The notes: generated from the sequence alone by a model not told the origin. DNA of 64,000 bases from JAUVXJ01 sp034411995 (GCA_034411995.1 DAOUME010000018.1:1-64000), one strand, 5' to 3'. Positions 8,608 to 18,101 are shown, counted from the stretch's first letter. Made by a program: numbers and translations.

Positions 8608-9561
8608 TCATCGCCTCTGTCTAAGACTGAGCACAATGCCCATACCAGAGGCCATCCCATGTCCGAAGTCTTTGACCTTGTCCAGCCACTCCTCAGGCAA
8701 TGCCAGGTTGCAATCTACCCCGAGCGTACCGAGTGCCCGATCTTCCTCGTCCAAGATCGGGAACGCCGCCATCCACTCAATCTTCGGCATCTTAGACGCT
8801 TGCTCCTCGCTGAACCCTAGGGCCAGCGGATCGTATCCGCTCTGCAGATGCGGTCGGCGCGACGTGAAGGCGATGCCCCTGACGCACTGGTTGGGGCCCA
8901 CTATCAGGTCGCAGTCTGGTTCCCCTTCCATCCGATAGCAGGGGCCTGGCACCAATCCAGACCGCTCCTGGTCGTAGAGCGTGATGTGGCATCTTAACCT
9001 GTATTGGTCATGGCCCAGTGCCTCACAGACGGTTTCCTCCATCTGCGCGCAGAAGGTCACCAGCATCTGATCCACGCTGCGCTCCAACACTTCCTTGATT
9101 CCGGCGTATCCTGCCCAGTAGAGAACGAACCATCCGGCCACCACCACTATCATCAGGAGTGCGAGCCAATTGGAGGGAATGAACGCAAGCCCGACCATCA
9201 GAACTGCCAGAGAAACCGCAGCTCCGCAGCCCACTGTCACCCTCACCGCGGAGTGAAACAACGGGACAAGCAGTAACTTGTCCCGTAGTGAGAAGGACTT
9301 CTTCTCAGGGTATCTCTCCACGTTATGCCGCGGGAGCGGGCCTGTGAGCAGCAGAGAGTACCGTAGGAGAACAATGAGCAACACCAATAGGCCGAGCGGA
9401 ATCACTGCTAGCTGAAGCTGGGGTGAGATCGGCTCAAACTGTTCTCCTTTGAGGCCCGCCACAAGCGCATCCGCCACAACCTTGGTGAGCACACCCATCC
9501 CGAACACGGCGATCGCGGCCTCGATTCCGTCTCGTGTGCCATGTTGAACCTTGCCAGCCAT
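8608..9561 (-). CDS. Membrane protein with C-terminal GAF domain
   Basis: A 317-residue protein. About four hydrophobic helices occupy residues 35-160 (for example LGLLVLLIVLLRYSLLL and WLALLMIVVVAGWFVLYW). A soluble GAF-type sensor domain of about 150 residues follows (CHITLYDQERSGL, then VRGIAFTSRRP and GTLGVDCN). Such proteins bind small ligands or partners at the membrane. There is no kinase, cyclase or HTH output domain, so signalling would need a partner. The start at 9561 follows GAGGGGG. A longer start at 9681 is possible and would sit only about 10 bases from the predicted transcription start. Confidence 0.7.
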   Translation of the reverse strand: MAGKVQHGTRDGIEAAIAVFGMGVLTKVVADALVAGLKGEQFEPISPQLQLAVIPLGLLVLLIVLLRYSLLLTGPLPRHNVERYPEKKSFSLRDKLLLVPLFHSAVRVTVGCGAAVSLAVLMVGLAFIPSNWLALLMIVVVAGWFVLYWAGYAGIKEVLERSVDQMLVTFCAQMEETVCEALGHDQYRLRCHITLYDQERSGLVPGPCYRMEGEPDCDLIVGPNQCVRGIAFTSRRPHLQSGYDPLALGFSEEQASKMPKIEWMAAFPILDEEDRALGTLGVDCNLALPEEWLDKVKDFGHGMASGMGIVLSLRQRR

Positions 9562-9697
9562 AGAATCCCCCTCGAGAGCACCGGCAGGTAGCAGTGCCGG
9601 TCCATATCTTTCCAGCCCCCTCCGCAAGGCGTCGTGCGATGCAAGGGTTGGCGTTGGGGTATCGCCCCCGAGGAGGATCATCAATACCTAATATGCA

Positions 9698-9726
9698 ACT
9701 ATAGCAGATTCCGTCCGACTTGTCAA
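9698..9726 (-). promoter_or_regulatory. Promoter of the GAF membrane-protein gene
   Basis: On the minus strand TTGACA (9721-9726), 17 bases, TATAGT (9698-9703). The predicted transcription start is near 9691, upstream of both candidate start codons. Confidence 0.75.
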
Positions 9727-10046
9727 GCCCCTTGGCTTGAGTTTGTCATTTTCCCTTCAAGAGTGAACTGTTCTCGGTTGAAGAGTGGACACCTATGCTC
9801 GGTTCTCTCGAGACACTCCAGGAGGAAACGATGGCTCGATTGCGTAAGCGATTCTCGGACGAGCGGGTCGCGTTTCTGGTCCGTGCGTACTCCCTGCCTG
9901 GACTTGATGACCAAGGTTGAGGTGCACGAGGTGCCTGGCAGCCCCAGGTCCCGCGGCCTGGCGCGCTGGGCAGCGGCACGCACGAAACCCCGGGATGGGT
10001 GACTTCTGTTGGGTCGGTGCGCGCTGCCAGTAAGCGGGGAGCTCAC
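9727..10046. other. Intergenic region with one short possible ORF
   Basis: No gene is convincing here. On the plus strand AGGAGG precedes an ATG at 9831 that opens a 29-codon frame ending at 9920 (MARLRKRFSDERV and onward). It could be a leader peptide or a gene remnant. The other frames are low-complexity shadows. Confidence 0.3.
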
Positions 10047-10340
10047 CTACACGTGGCAATGAACCGATCTCATACCTCGGTCTGCTGGGTTGTAACCGGG
10101 GCGGTTCGCGGAGAACGTGGCGCCGGTCTGTCGCAGGTGGGAGATCTCAGCCACGACAAACAGTTTCCAGTCCACCGGGTTGCCCGAGCGACTGTACCCA
10201 CCTGTTTGGTAGCCGCGAAGCACCTCATTCCCTGCTGTGCTGATTCCGTGGCAATGTGGTTCAACCGTGCGGAACCCTCCGTCGTAGTAGAACTCAACGA
10301 CCGCTTGGCTCTTGATCGCCGCGCATATAGCCGTGTTCAC
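10047..10340 (-). CDS. WYL-like small protein
   Basis: A 97-residue protein beginning at GTG 10340, with AAGGAGG four bases before it. The opening AICAAIKSQAVVEFYYDGGFRTVEPH, here split as AICAAIKSQAVVEF then YYDGGFRTVEPH, is the beta-barrel signature of stand-alone WYL-fold proteins. It is followed by LRGYQTGGYSRSG, WKLFVVAEIS and a final RPGYNPAD. WYL domains bind ligands or nucleic acids and often sit near defence genes; this one carries no HTH. It lies downstream of the AlbA_2 gene on the same strand, 391 bases away. Confidence 0.7.
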   Translation of the reverse strand: MNTAICAAIKSQAVVEFYYDGGFRTVEPHCHGISTAGNEVLRGYQTGGYSRSGNPVDWKLFVVAEISHLRQTGATFSANRPGYNPADRGMRSVHCHV

Positions 10341-10731
10341 TATTCCTCCTTTCGTGACCCAACGAGTTGACTGTGCCTGTAGACAGCTCGGATACTTGGC
10401 GCTTGAGTCCATGCCAGTTTGTAGGCACCTCCTGTGGTGCGTCGGTAACCTCTGCTCGTACGGACATTGCCGCAGTTAACAACCAGCCACCCGCCTCCGA
10501 CAAGATGACGTCGCCGTGACAGCCACTACTCGGCGCGGTGCCCGAGAGACAGTCTTCCCTGATGACCACGCGCTGGCCCCCAAGCAAGCGGTGAACGATG
10601 GCGGCGCTACACATGGCCTCGCCGAAGGCGCGTTAGGCATGTAGGGTGTCGTGGGTAGCGGGCGCCCGCACTCCTCTCGTCCAGTCCCATCGTCCATGTT
10701 ACCCCAGCCGGCGTGACAGACACCATGCCCT
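10341..10731. other. Intergenic region, no supported gene
   Basis: Open frames here lack ribosome binding sites and protein-like composition. A single GTTAGGC-like heptamer at 10630-10638 recalls an integron recombination site core, but no partner arm or cassette structure is present. I see nothing else. Confidence 0.4.
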
Positions 10732-12042
10732 CTATGCTGTATGAGCCCTGAAGAGATCAACAGGAAAGGCACCGTCCTTGGTGTTGAAACACCGAGGCTT
10801 ATCCTGGCCATAGGCATTCCCTATCCTGGCCGCGAACTCCCTTACTGTCCCCTCTATGGCATCGGCATCGCTGCCAGCAATATCCACTTCTGTGATCAAC
10901 TGGATATGATGCTCGAGACTATCCTCTCCCGTGAGCCTCCTGGGATAGAACCCGCCCGCATCTCTCCAACCCTTCCCGAAGAAGCCTAAGTACGTGCCGC
11001 CCACGTTGGCCATGTTCGGCAGAATCAGCGCGCTGGCTGCCAGATTCGCCTGCTGGTATAGGTCTCTGGCGAATCCCAAGAACTGCCAGAAGCGGCCCAT
11101 GAGCTTGACGAAGTTGATGAACCTACGCCCCCCTTGCTGAATGGCGTCCCCATACCCATACTCTGCGTAGCAGGTTCGATGTACGACGAGGTATTCTCTC
11201 ATGGGATGCCCTTGGGCGCGTTCCTGGAGCGGCAGGTTGTTCGTACAAACGACGCCATCGAGTGTACCCCGACAGACCTGGTGGGGAACGAATATCCCAC
11301 CCGGGTGGTAGCATCGCAGCGCCGGGTCGAGCTACTGTCGGAACTGGCCGGACGAGGTGTCGATCATGTCCCTTAGAATCGTGGGGCAGCACACGAAGGA
11401 CACCACCGCGTGCGCCGACTCCACGACTGGAGTCGCTGGTTCGTCGAAGTACGCCACTCCCAATTGCCTGGTCAGCTTGTTGAGCGCGAAGTCTGGCTCG
11501 TTATCTGGCTCGAAGTAGCCGAGTCTGCTGAGATGTTCCCGCACTTCTTGTCTCACCGCCCGGCCTCTCTCAAACATATCGCGTACCTCATACTCTTCTG
11601 CCGCAAGCGTCAGGAAGTTGTGACGCACGTAGTATCTCTTCTCGCCCTCGGTGGTCACCATATGCGGAACTCTGGGGCTCTGCGGGATCTCGACAACCAC
11701 CACGCACTCGTCACTCCTTCCGGGCACTGGGATCGGGTTGATGTGTACGTTCACCCTCTGTTGTATGTTGGAGACGAGGACTTGGTCAAGCCATTCCTCA
11801 ACCTTCTGCTGGCCCAGCATCCGGTCCACGAAGTGCTTGGGCATCTTCGGGCGATGATCGTCCTCGACCAACCCAAAGATCAGGCGGCCGCCCTGGGAGT
11901 TGGCCATGGCCGACACGTCCTTGGCCAGCTCCTTCTTGCCCCCTTGAGACGTGTCAATCTCGCGCTTGTACTCAAGCGTGACGGCTTCTGGCTCCTCGTT
12001 CTCGACAAGGGCCTGGATATCCTCGAACGTCAACTCAGTCAT
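10732..12042 (-). pseudogene. AlbA_2 (Schlafen-like) ATP-binding protein gene split by an in-frame amber codon
   Basis: The N-terminal half has the AlbA_2 fold found in many putative nucleic-acid-binding and defence proteins. Visible segments are VTLEYKREIDTSQGGKKELAKDVSAMANSQGG (given here only as two blocks, LEYKREID and DVSAMANSQGGRLIFG) and YYVRHNFLTLAAEEYEVRDMF. At 11332-11334 a TAG interrupts the frame after SSGQFRQ. The same frame then continues without a break as LDPALRCYHPGGIFVPHQVC and on to MREYLVVHRTCYAEYGYG, stopping at 10732. A TGG-to-TAG change (Trp to stop) explains this. The full product would be about 436 residues. It lies 52 bases after the AbiJ-type gene. Readthrough or a sequencing error remain possible. 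Confidence 0.75.
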
Positions 12043-12094
12043 CCGTCTCGCGAGCGCCACGGTGATCCCCAAACGCTGTCTCCATCAGCCGCTG

Positions 12095-12958
12095 TCAGAA
12101 GGCTATCCCTGCTCTGGACGCCTTAGCTAGCAGGTAGTTCACGAACGCCGAGCACGCAACCAGCATGAACTTGGCATCCTCGGACCTCAGGTTTGGCTCG
12201 TCGAGCAGACCCAAAGCATGTCGTATGCCATCCGCATCGCTGGTGTAGCCGTACAGCTTCTCGAAGGCCCCCTTCAGAGCAGCATGCATTTCCACTTGCT
12301 TCTCCACGTGCTTCAGGGCCTGGCCCAAGGTCGCCTGCTTGCCACCCGTGATCAGCTCGCACAGACTTTCGACGGCACTAATCGACTCCTTAATAGAGTT
12401 GCGGTAGTCTGGCGACTCTCTGTCCGACAGGTGACTCAGGGCAGTGCGCAGGTGAGCGTACACGCCCTCCAGGCCCGCTGTGGCATCCAGGGCCCCCTCA
12501 ATCTCCGTGATCTCTTCCTCGGACGTGATGTCGGCGATCTCTTCCCCGACGAAGCGATACGCGGAGAGGTTCCGTTCCAGAACGACGTTGCAGAAGTCTC
12601 TGAACTCACGGTTCGTGGCTTGAAGAGGATAGTTCGCTGGCACGAACTCCACGAAATCGTATGCCTCGTTCCACCCACATGAGAAGAAGTAGGCCCTGAT
12701 TTGTACCCGTGTCTCAACCCATGAGTTGCTCAGAGTGTCCAGGGGCTTCTTGAAGTGCAAGTGCCACAAAGCGTGGAAGAGCGTCCTCATCTCGTCGTTG
12801 TGCGAGAGCCAACTTGATACGCCAATCTGAAAGACGTCATTCCAATAGTACAGACACAGCGCGTCCCACAGGTTGTTCCTCAGCGATTCATCCATCGACT
12901 CTAGCTGAAGCTGTGTCCGCAGCGGCTTCAGCCCACGGCGTTCCGAGAAGGTTTTCAT
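12095..12958 (-). CDS. AbiJ-NTD4 / HEPN-like putative abortive-infection protein
   Basis: A 287-residue protein. The N-terminus FSERRGLKPLRTQLQLESMD followed by LRNNLWDAL is typical of the AbiJ N-terminal domain 4 family. The C-terminal half contains SPDYRNSIKESISAVESL, TLGQALKHV and LYGYTSDADGIRHAL. This is the conserved end of that family, with an Arg-His pair where HEPN ribonucleases carry their catalytic motif. Related proteins are linked to phage defence by abortive infection; the activity of this one is inferred. It is probably co-transcribed with the AlbA_2 gene. No frameshift is seen. Confidence 0.75.
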   Translation of the reverse strand: MKTFSERRGLKPLRTQLQLESMDESLRNNLWDALCLYYWNDVFQIGVSSWLSHNDEMRTLFHALWHLHFKKPLDTLSNSWVETRVQIRAYFFSCGWNEAYDFVEFVPANYPLQATNREFRDFCNVVLERNLSAYRFVGEEIADITSEEEITEIEGALDATAGLEGVYAHLRTALSHLSDRESPDYRNSIKESISAVESLCELITGGKQATLGQALKHVEKQVEMHAALKGAFEKLYGYTSDADGIRHALGLLDEPNLRSEDAKFMLVACSAFVNYLLAKASRAGIAF

Positions 12959-13306
12959 TCGACCATCCCTGTGTTGGCTGCTCTGTTATTAGCTACTTTC
13001 TGCAGACAAGACGCCCGAAGATGCGTATCATGGATGCGTACCATGCACGAGTCCTGCCCGCCTAGCCCAGATACTGATCATCGTTGCCTACATTGTCCTT
13101 GCGGACTGACCGGAGCATAACACATCGTTGTTGGCGAGACAAGTTGTTGCAGGGTTTCGAACCCTGTGTTGCTGGGAGGCTCGTTTGCCTTAGGAAGGGG
13201 GTAACAGAGGAGGTGTGTTGGATGAGTCGCGCGACGCCACCGTCGAGGGGCAGCATCGCTGGCCCGTAGTGTTGGGCGACATAACTACCGCTAGCCGACT
13301 CCCGCC
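12959..13306. other. Intergenic region between the AbiJ-type gene and the export operon
   Basis: No gene is supported. The segment at 13150-13166 is a 5-base stem with a TTCGAAA loop on the minus strand, looking like a lone tRNA T-arm, but no acceptor, D or anticodon arms fit around it. It separates the AbiJ-type gene (reading away) from the 3' end of the export operon. Confidence 0.4.
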
Positions 13307-14455
13307 CTACGTCTTAGCAATCTCCACTTCCACGCTCATCCCCAGACGCAGCCCCTCCGGCTGTTGCTGCAACTCGATCACCACGGTGTACACCACGTCC
13401 CCGCCCATCGTGGAAGCCAGGGGGGAGATACGGGCCACCCGTCCCGGGAGGTCCTCGTTGAGCGCCTCAACGTAGACCGTGGCCTCCTGGCCCACCTGGA
13501 CCTCGGCCACGTCTCTCTCGCTGAGGTCTGTGGTCTCCACCTGGAGCTGAGTGAGGTCCGCCAGGGTGAGCACCACCTGGCCGGGCATCACGATCTGACC
13601 GGGGCTGACCTGGAGGTCGGCCACGGTGCCATCGAAGGGGGCGGTGAGGGTGGCCTGACTCAGGGCAGCGTGCGCTGTGTCCAGGGCCGCCTCTGCCTGG
13701 GTCACGGAAGCGTGGGCGATAGCGAGTTGATCGGGAGTGGCCCCGGCTTGCAGGATGTCCAACTGGGCTTTGGCGCTCTCCACGCTGGCCCAGCTTGTCT
13801 CCAGGTCCTCGGGCAGGGGGCCCCGAGTGGCCAGCTCGTAATTGGCCAGGGCGCTTTCGTAGTCCAGCGTGGCCAACTGGAGGGCCAGGGACTGGGGCAT
13901 CTCGGTGACCTCTTCCACCCAGGCGATCTCGTCGTAGGCGGCTTGAGCCTGCACCAGGGCCGCCTCGGCCTTCCTCAGGGCGGCCAGGGCGATCCTCCGC
14001 TCCTCGTCGCTGGGACCGGCCTCCAGCTTGTGGTACTGGGCCAGTGCCCCGTCGTATGCGGCCTGGGCCGCGGCCAGTTCCTCCGGGCGAGGTCCGGACT
14101 CCAGCTCGTCCAGTTGCGCTTGCGCCGAGGCCAGCGCGGCCTCCGCCTGGGCCACCCCGGCCTGAAGGCTGGAGGACTCCAGGGAGACGAGGGCGTCGCC
14201 AGCCAACAGCTTTTCGCCCAGGCTCACCTCCACCGTCTCCACCTGCCCGGCCAAGACGAAGCCCATCTGGGCCTGCCGAGCGGCTACCACTTCTCCCGAG
14301 GCGGTCACCACGCCTCCAGTGGACCGCGGAGGGAGCACAGGGGTTGGTGCGCTGAGCAGAGGCGTCGGTGAGGGCTCGGGGGTGCGGCCACAACCGGCGG
14401 CGAGGACGGTCAGCAACAAGAGCAAGACGGCTGTTCCCCACCCCTTGCCCCTCAT
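13307..14455 (-). CDS. Lipoprotein periplasmic adaptor (HlyD/MacA family) of an ABC exporter
   Basis: A 382-residue membrane-fusion-type adaptor. A signal peptide with a lipobox ending at Cys22 (VLAAGC) anchors it. A Pro-rich spacer leads to the first half of the barrel-sandwich (GFVLAGQVETVEVSLGEKL), then a long Ala/Gln/Leu coiled coil with three repeats of about 70 residues. The second half-motif, LTAPFDGTVADLQVSPGQIV, and the beta-barrel follow. It overlaps the end of the ATPase gene by four bases. With two FtsX-like permeases it would form a MacAB-like efflux or lipoprotein-handling system. The substrate cannot be told. Confidence 0.9.
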   Translation of the reverse strand: MRGKGWGTAVLLLLLTVLAAGCGRTPEPSPTPLLSAPTPVLPPRSTGGVVTASGEVVAARQAQMGFVLAGQVETVEVSLGEKLLAGDALVSLESSSLQAGVAQAEAALASAQAQLDELESGPRPEELAAAQAAYDGALAQYHKLEAGPSDEERRIALAALRKAEAALVQAQAAYDEIAWVEEVTEMPQSLALQLATLDYESALANYELATRGPLPEDLETSWASVESAKAQLDILQAGATPDQLAIAHASVTQAEAALDTAHAALSQATLTAPFDGTVADLQVSPGQIVMPGQVVLTLADLTQLQVETTDLSERDVAEVQVGQEATVYVEALNEDLPGRVARISPLASTMGGDVVYTVVIELQQQPEGLRLGMSVEVEIAKT

Positions 14456-15150
14456 TTCGTGGCTCCTCGAGCAGGATGGTCGTCGAAGACCTTGCCGTCG
14501 CGCAGCTCCACCACTCTTCGAGCGAAGGCCATCACGCGGGGGTCGTGGGTGGCGCAGACGAAGGTGATACCCGTCTCCTCGTTCAGCTTGAGCATGATCT
14601 CCATCACCTGGCGGCCGTTCTCCGTGTCCAAGTTGGCCGTGGGCTCGTCCGCCAGGATCAGCGCCGGCCCCGTGGCCAGGGCGCGGGCCACGGCCACGCG
14701 CTGCTGCTCGCCGCCGCTCATCTGGTCTGGACGGTGCTTGGCCCGGTCCGCGAGGCCCACAGCGTCCAGCAACTCCATCACGCGCTCCCGCCTTTGCTTG
14801 CCGTTCTTTCCCACCAGCAGCAGTGGGAGCTCGATGTTCTCATAGGCGTCCAGCCCGGGGAGCAAAGCGAAGAACTGGAAGACGAAGCCGATGGTCCCCC
14901 GGCGCAGGTCGGCCCGTTTGCTGCCGCTGAGCCTGGAGACGTCCTCCCCCTTGAGCAGGACCCGCCCGCTGGTGGGCTTGTCCAGACACCCCATGACCTG
15001 GAGTGCGGTGGTCTTGCCCGATCCGGAAGGCCCCACCAGGGCCGTGAACTCGCCCTCCTCGATGGAGAGCGTCAGGCCGCGCAGGGCGTAGGTCTCCACC
15101 TCACCGATCTTGTATACCCGGGTTACATCTTCCAGCCGAATGACTTCCAT
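14452..15150 (-). CDS. ABC transporter ATP-binding protein (MacB/LolD type)
   Basis: A 232-residue ATPase with Walker A GPSGSGKTT (residues 40-48), a Q-loop in FVFQFFALLPGLDAYENI, signature MSGGEQQRVAVARA, Walker B LILADEPT and the switch His in CATHD. The D/N-rich LDTENG loop and short length place it with the MacB/LolD/FtsE subfamily, which drives mechanotransmission rather than transport through the membrane domain. It lies between the two permease genes and the adaptor gene. Confidence 0.95.
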   Translation of the reverse strand: MEVIRLEDVTRVYKIGEVETYALRGLTLSIEEGEFTALVGPSGSGKTTALQVMGCLDKPTSGRVLLKGEDVSRLSGSKRADLRRGTIGFVFQFFALLPGLDAYENIELPLLLVGKNGKQRRERVMELLDAVGLADRAKHRPDQMSGGEQQRVAVARALATGPALILADEPTANLDTENGRQVMEIMLKLNEETGITFVCATHDPRVMAFARRVVELRDGKVFDDHPARGATK

Positions 15151-15200
15151 GGTGAACCTCCCAGCTCCTCGCTGATGGCTCGAGGCATCTCCCTCGCCGA

Positions 15201-16424
15201 TTATTCAACTCGCAAGGCGTCGACCGGCTGTAGCCGAGCCGCAAACCGGGCCGGATACAGCGACGCCAGCAGGATGATGATCATGGCCGCGATAGCCACG
15301 CCCAGCGTCTCCGCCGGGGCGAACCGCGCGTATATCGTCTCGCCGTAGGCCGCGGACACCGTGGTCATAGTGGCCATCTCACCCATGTGCAAACCCGCCC
15401 TGGACAGATAGAACACACCGAGGGATCCCAGGATCACGCCCAGGACCACCCCTACGCCACCCAGGATGCCCGCTTCCACCAGGAACATGAGCAGGATCTC
15501 ACGCCCCTTCATGCCCAGCGCCGAGAGAATGCCCATCTCCCGGATACGCTCGAAGACGGACATCAACAGCGTATTGGCGATGACCACGGCAACCACCATC
15601 AGGACCACCAGGTACATGATGTAGAGGATACCCATGCCCGCCTGAACCGCCTGCAAGACCACCTGGTTCATGTCGCGCCAGGTGAGCACCGTATAGCCCG
15701 GCGCCCTCAAGGCCGCTGCCAGAGTGTCGGCCAGTTCGCGGTCCTTGAGTATGACCAGGATCATGCTGGCTCGTCCCTCGGTATGGGTGAAGGCCTGCGC
15801 TTTGGAGAGGGGCAGGAAGACCGTGACATCGTCGTACACGGGGACGCCAGTGGCGTACAGCCCGCGAATGGTGAAGATGGCCTCGTCGGGCGCTTCGTCG
15901 GCGGTGTTCACCAGGAGACTGATCTGGTCTCCCGCCGCCAGCCCCAGGCTCTTGGCCAACCGCTCACTCAACAGCACGCCGCTCCGGTCGTCCGGTTGCA
16001 AGTACTCGCCGGCGACCAAGCCGTCCCGAATCCTGGCGTGTACGTCGGAGAGCGGATCTATCCCAAACACCCGGACGCCGACCGATTCCTCGCGCGTGCT
16101 CACGATGCCGCTGGCCCACAGCACGGGGGCCGCTGCCTCCACGCCGTCGAGTCCCCTGACCTGAGCGGCGATCTCTTCCGGGTTGGCCAGAAGGTCATCC
16201 CAGGCCAGACTGACCTTGTCTTCGTCGTAGGACTCGGCCCTGATCTTCAAGTGGCCGGTCTGCAGGCGGATGTTGTTCTCTATGGAATCGGTGATGGCGC
16301 CCTGGATGAAGCCACTCATGAACACCAGCAGCGACACCCCCACAGCGATCGCCACCAGCGTCAAGAGAGAGCGGCGTCGGCTCCGAACCAGGTCGCGATA
16401 GGCGATCTTCACCAGTTGCCACAT
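15201..16424 (-). CDS. ABC transporter permease, FtsX/MacB family
   Basis: A 407-residue permease with one N-terminal helix (LLTLVAIAVGVSLLVFMSGF), a large extracytoplasmic domain (about residues 45-265), and three C-terminal helices ending in LASLYPARFAARLQPVDALRVE, the usual FtsX-family finish. FERIREMGILSALGMKGREI is the conserved coupling segment that meets the ATPase. It is paired with the next permease gene, probably as a heterodimer. Confidence 0.93.
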   Translation of the reverse strand: MWQLVKIAYRDLVRSRRRSLLTLVAIAVGVSLLVFMSGFIQGAITDSIENNIRLQTGHLKIRAESYDEDKVSLAWDDLLANPEEIAAQVRGLDGVEAAAPVLWASGIVSTREESVGVRVFGIDPLSDVHARIRDGLVAGEYLQPDDRSGVLLSERLAKSLGLAAGDQISLLVNTADEAPDEAIFTIRGLYATGVPVYDDVTVFLPLSKAQAFTHTEGRASMILVILKDRELADTLAAALRAPGYTVLTWRDMNQVVLQAVQAGMGILYIMYLVVLMVVAVVIANTLLMSVFERIREMGILSALGMKGREILLMFLVEAGILGGVGVVLGVILGSLGVFYLSRAGLHMGEMATMTTVSAAYGETIYARFAPAETLGVAIAAMIIILLASLYPARFAARLQPVDALRVE

Positions 16425-16463
16425 CGCTTCTCTCCTCGTTTCTCCACTTTGTTGCCTCTCGTG

Positions 16464-17696
16464 TTAGACATGGTGTAGAGCCTCCGCCGGCTCTTGCCGT
16501 GAGGCCTGCCACGCCGGATACAGCGCCGCCAGCGTGGCGATGATCAATACAGTCAGACAGCGGCTCAAGAGCCGCACTATCCCCACGTCGAAGTACACGC
16601 GGTCGCCCAGCAGCGCCGCCATGGGGCTGTAATCCCCGAAGTTGCCGCCGAAGTACAATCCCACGCGGCCGAAGTAGGCGACGATCAGCCCGCCCAGCGC
16701 ACCGCCGGCAGCTACGCCCAGAACTCCGATGAGCAGCCCCTCCAGCAGGAACAGAAGCATGGTCTCCCCGCGCTTCAACCCCAGCGCGCCCAGGACGCCG
16801 ATCTCACGAGTGCGCTCGAACACCGCCATCAGCATCAGGTTGAGGATACCCACCCCTGCCACCAGCAGAGTCACCAGGCCGAAGAGGCCCATGACCTGGT
16901 CCTTGGTACCCAGGGTCTGCTGGACCGCGGATTCGGCCGTGATCCAGGAGTCCACTTCGTAGCCGGGGAGGGCGGTTCGCAAAGCGTCGAGCACCGGCTG
17001 CTCCTTGCCCACGGTGGGAAGGGAGACCACCACCTCGGTGGCCGAGTCTCGCAGGTCGAAGAGCGCTTGCGCCTCGGCCAGGGAGACGTAGACCATGCTT
17101 TTCTCCATGTCCGGGAAGCCCAGATCGTAGATGCCCACCACGGTCATGGTGCGGCGACGCATCTGCTCGTGGGTGGCGCGTCCCGTCAGCGTGACCCGGT
17201 CGCCCACACCCACCTCCAGTTGCTCCGCCAGTGCCCGGCCGATGAGCAGTTGGTCCTCGTCATCGGCGGTCAGATACCGGCCCGCGCTGATCTTGCTGTC
17301 CATCAGTCCGACAGGGGCTTCCAACTCCGGCTCGATACCGTAGACAGTCAGGGGAAAGGTGCCAGCACGGCTGCCCACCATGCCTCCGGTGACGATGCGG
17401 CGAGAGGCCGCTACGACCTTGGGCTGGCCCAGCGCGGCCTGCACCACCGCCTCGGGGTCGGCCAGCGGCAGCAGTGGCATCCTGCTGGCCTTTTCGCGGT
17501 ACCCGGGCGCGTGGATCTTGATGTTGCCGCCCTGGAGCTTCACCAGGTTGCCGTACATGGCCTGCGTCGAACCGCCCAGGATGCCATCAAAGAACAGCAG
17601 CATCGCCAGTCCCAGGCTGATCGCGATCACGGCGATGACGGTACGCCGCCAGTTGCGCCACAGGTTCCGCCACGCCATCTTCAGAAACATCCCCAT
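16464..17696 (-). CDS. ABC transporter permease, FtsX/MacB family, first gene of the operon
   Basis: A 410-residue permease with the same 1+3 helix plan as its neighbour. The start at 17696 follows GGGAGGTGAAG. It has MAWRNLWRNWRRTVIAVIAI at the N-terminus, the coupling motif FERTREIGVLGALGLKRGE, and the end YPAWQASRQEPAEALHHV. The periplasmic domains of the two permeases differ clearly, so they probably form a heterodimer. The operon runs permease, permease, ATPase, adaptor. It diverges from the PepSY gene at 18102 across a 405-base gap. Confidence 0.93.
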   Translation of the reverse strand: MGMFLKMAWRNLWRNWRRTVIAVIAISLGLAMLLFFDGILGGSTQAMYGNLVKLQGGNIKIHAPGYREKASRMPLLPLADPEAVVQAALGQPKVVAASRRIVTGGMVGSRAGTFPLTVYGIEPELEAPVGLMDSKISAGRYLTADDEDQLLIGRALAEQLEVGVGDRVTLTGRATHEQMRRRTMTVVGIYDLGFPDMEKSMVYVSLAEAQALFDLRDSATEVVVSLPTVGKEQPVLDALRTALPGYEVDSWITAESAVQQTLGTKDQVMGLFGLVTLLVAGVGILNLMLMAVFERTREIGVLGALGLKRGETMLLFLLEGLLIGVLGVAAGGALGGLIVAYFGRVGLYFGGNFGDYSPMAALLGDRVYFDVGIVRLLSRCLTVLIIATLAALYPAWQASRQEPAEALHHV

Positions 17697-17989
17697 CTTC
17701 ACCTCCCAGCGGTGAATCAGACTTCTCTTCGATCCCCCTCGCTTCACCGGGAGCGAGGGAATCATCCCACCCTTCCATTATGCCTGAAACGCCGCTCAAC
17801 CGCCACTGTTCGGGCCTTTGCTTGGTATCGACTGGCATTGCGGGGTGGCAAGAAGCTGAGGGGAGGTTGCAGGGCACGACTGATCTGGTGTGCGGGGTTC
17901 TCCCGGTCCTCAGGAAACGGCAGGGGCAGGACCATCCGAGCCTGCTCTTCCTCTCAGCGCCATGGAGTGCGGCCGGATGCTGTGAGGAT

Positions 17990-18033
17990 TCTCATTAACC
18001 TCTCATCGTCCTGTAATCTGGCCGCGATAGGAT
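17990..18033 (+). promoter_or_regulatory. Tri-repeat response-regulator-type promoter, copy 1
   Basis: Three half-sites stand exactly 11 bases apart: TCTCAT (17990-17995), TCTCAT (18001-18006), TGTAAT (18012-18017). Ten bases later comes the -10 TAGGAT (18028-18033). No -35 hexamer is present, as expected for an activator-dependent promoter. It drives the PepSY gene at 18102. The same layout occurs at 18684, 23682 and 24293. Confidence 0.8.
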
Positions 18034-18101
18034 AGTCTCAGAACGGCGGAAGACCTAGGGCCATCGTTCGAGAAACATAGGAAGAGAGGTGGTAGTCTAT
18101 T

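Noticed and set aside
10630..10638. Single GTTAGGC-like heptamer resembling an integron attC core
   Set aside because: No matching inverted core, no cassette spacing and no integrase gene nearby.
13150..13166. tRNA T-arm-like hairpin with TTCGAAA loop on the minus strand
   Set aside because: The 5-base stem and 7-base loop look right, but no acceptor, D or anticodon arms fit around it, so it is not a tRNA and too short to call an attachment site.
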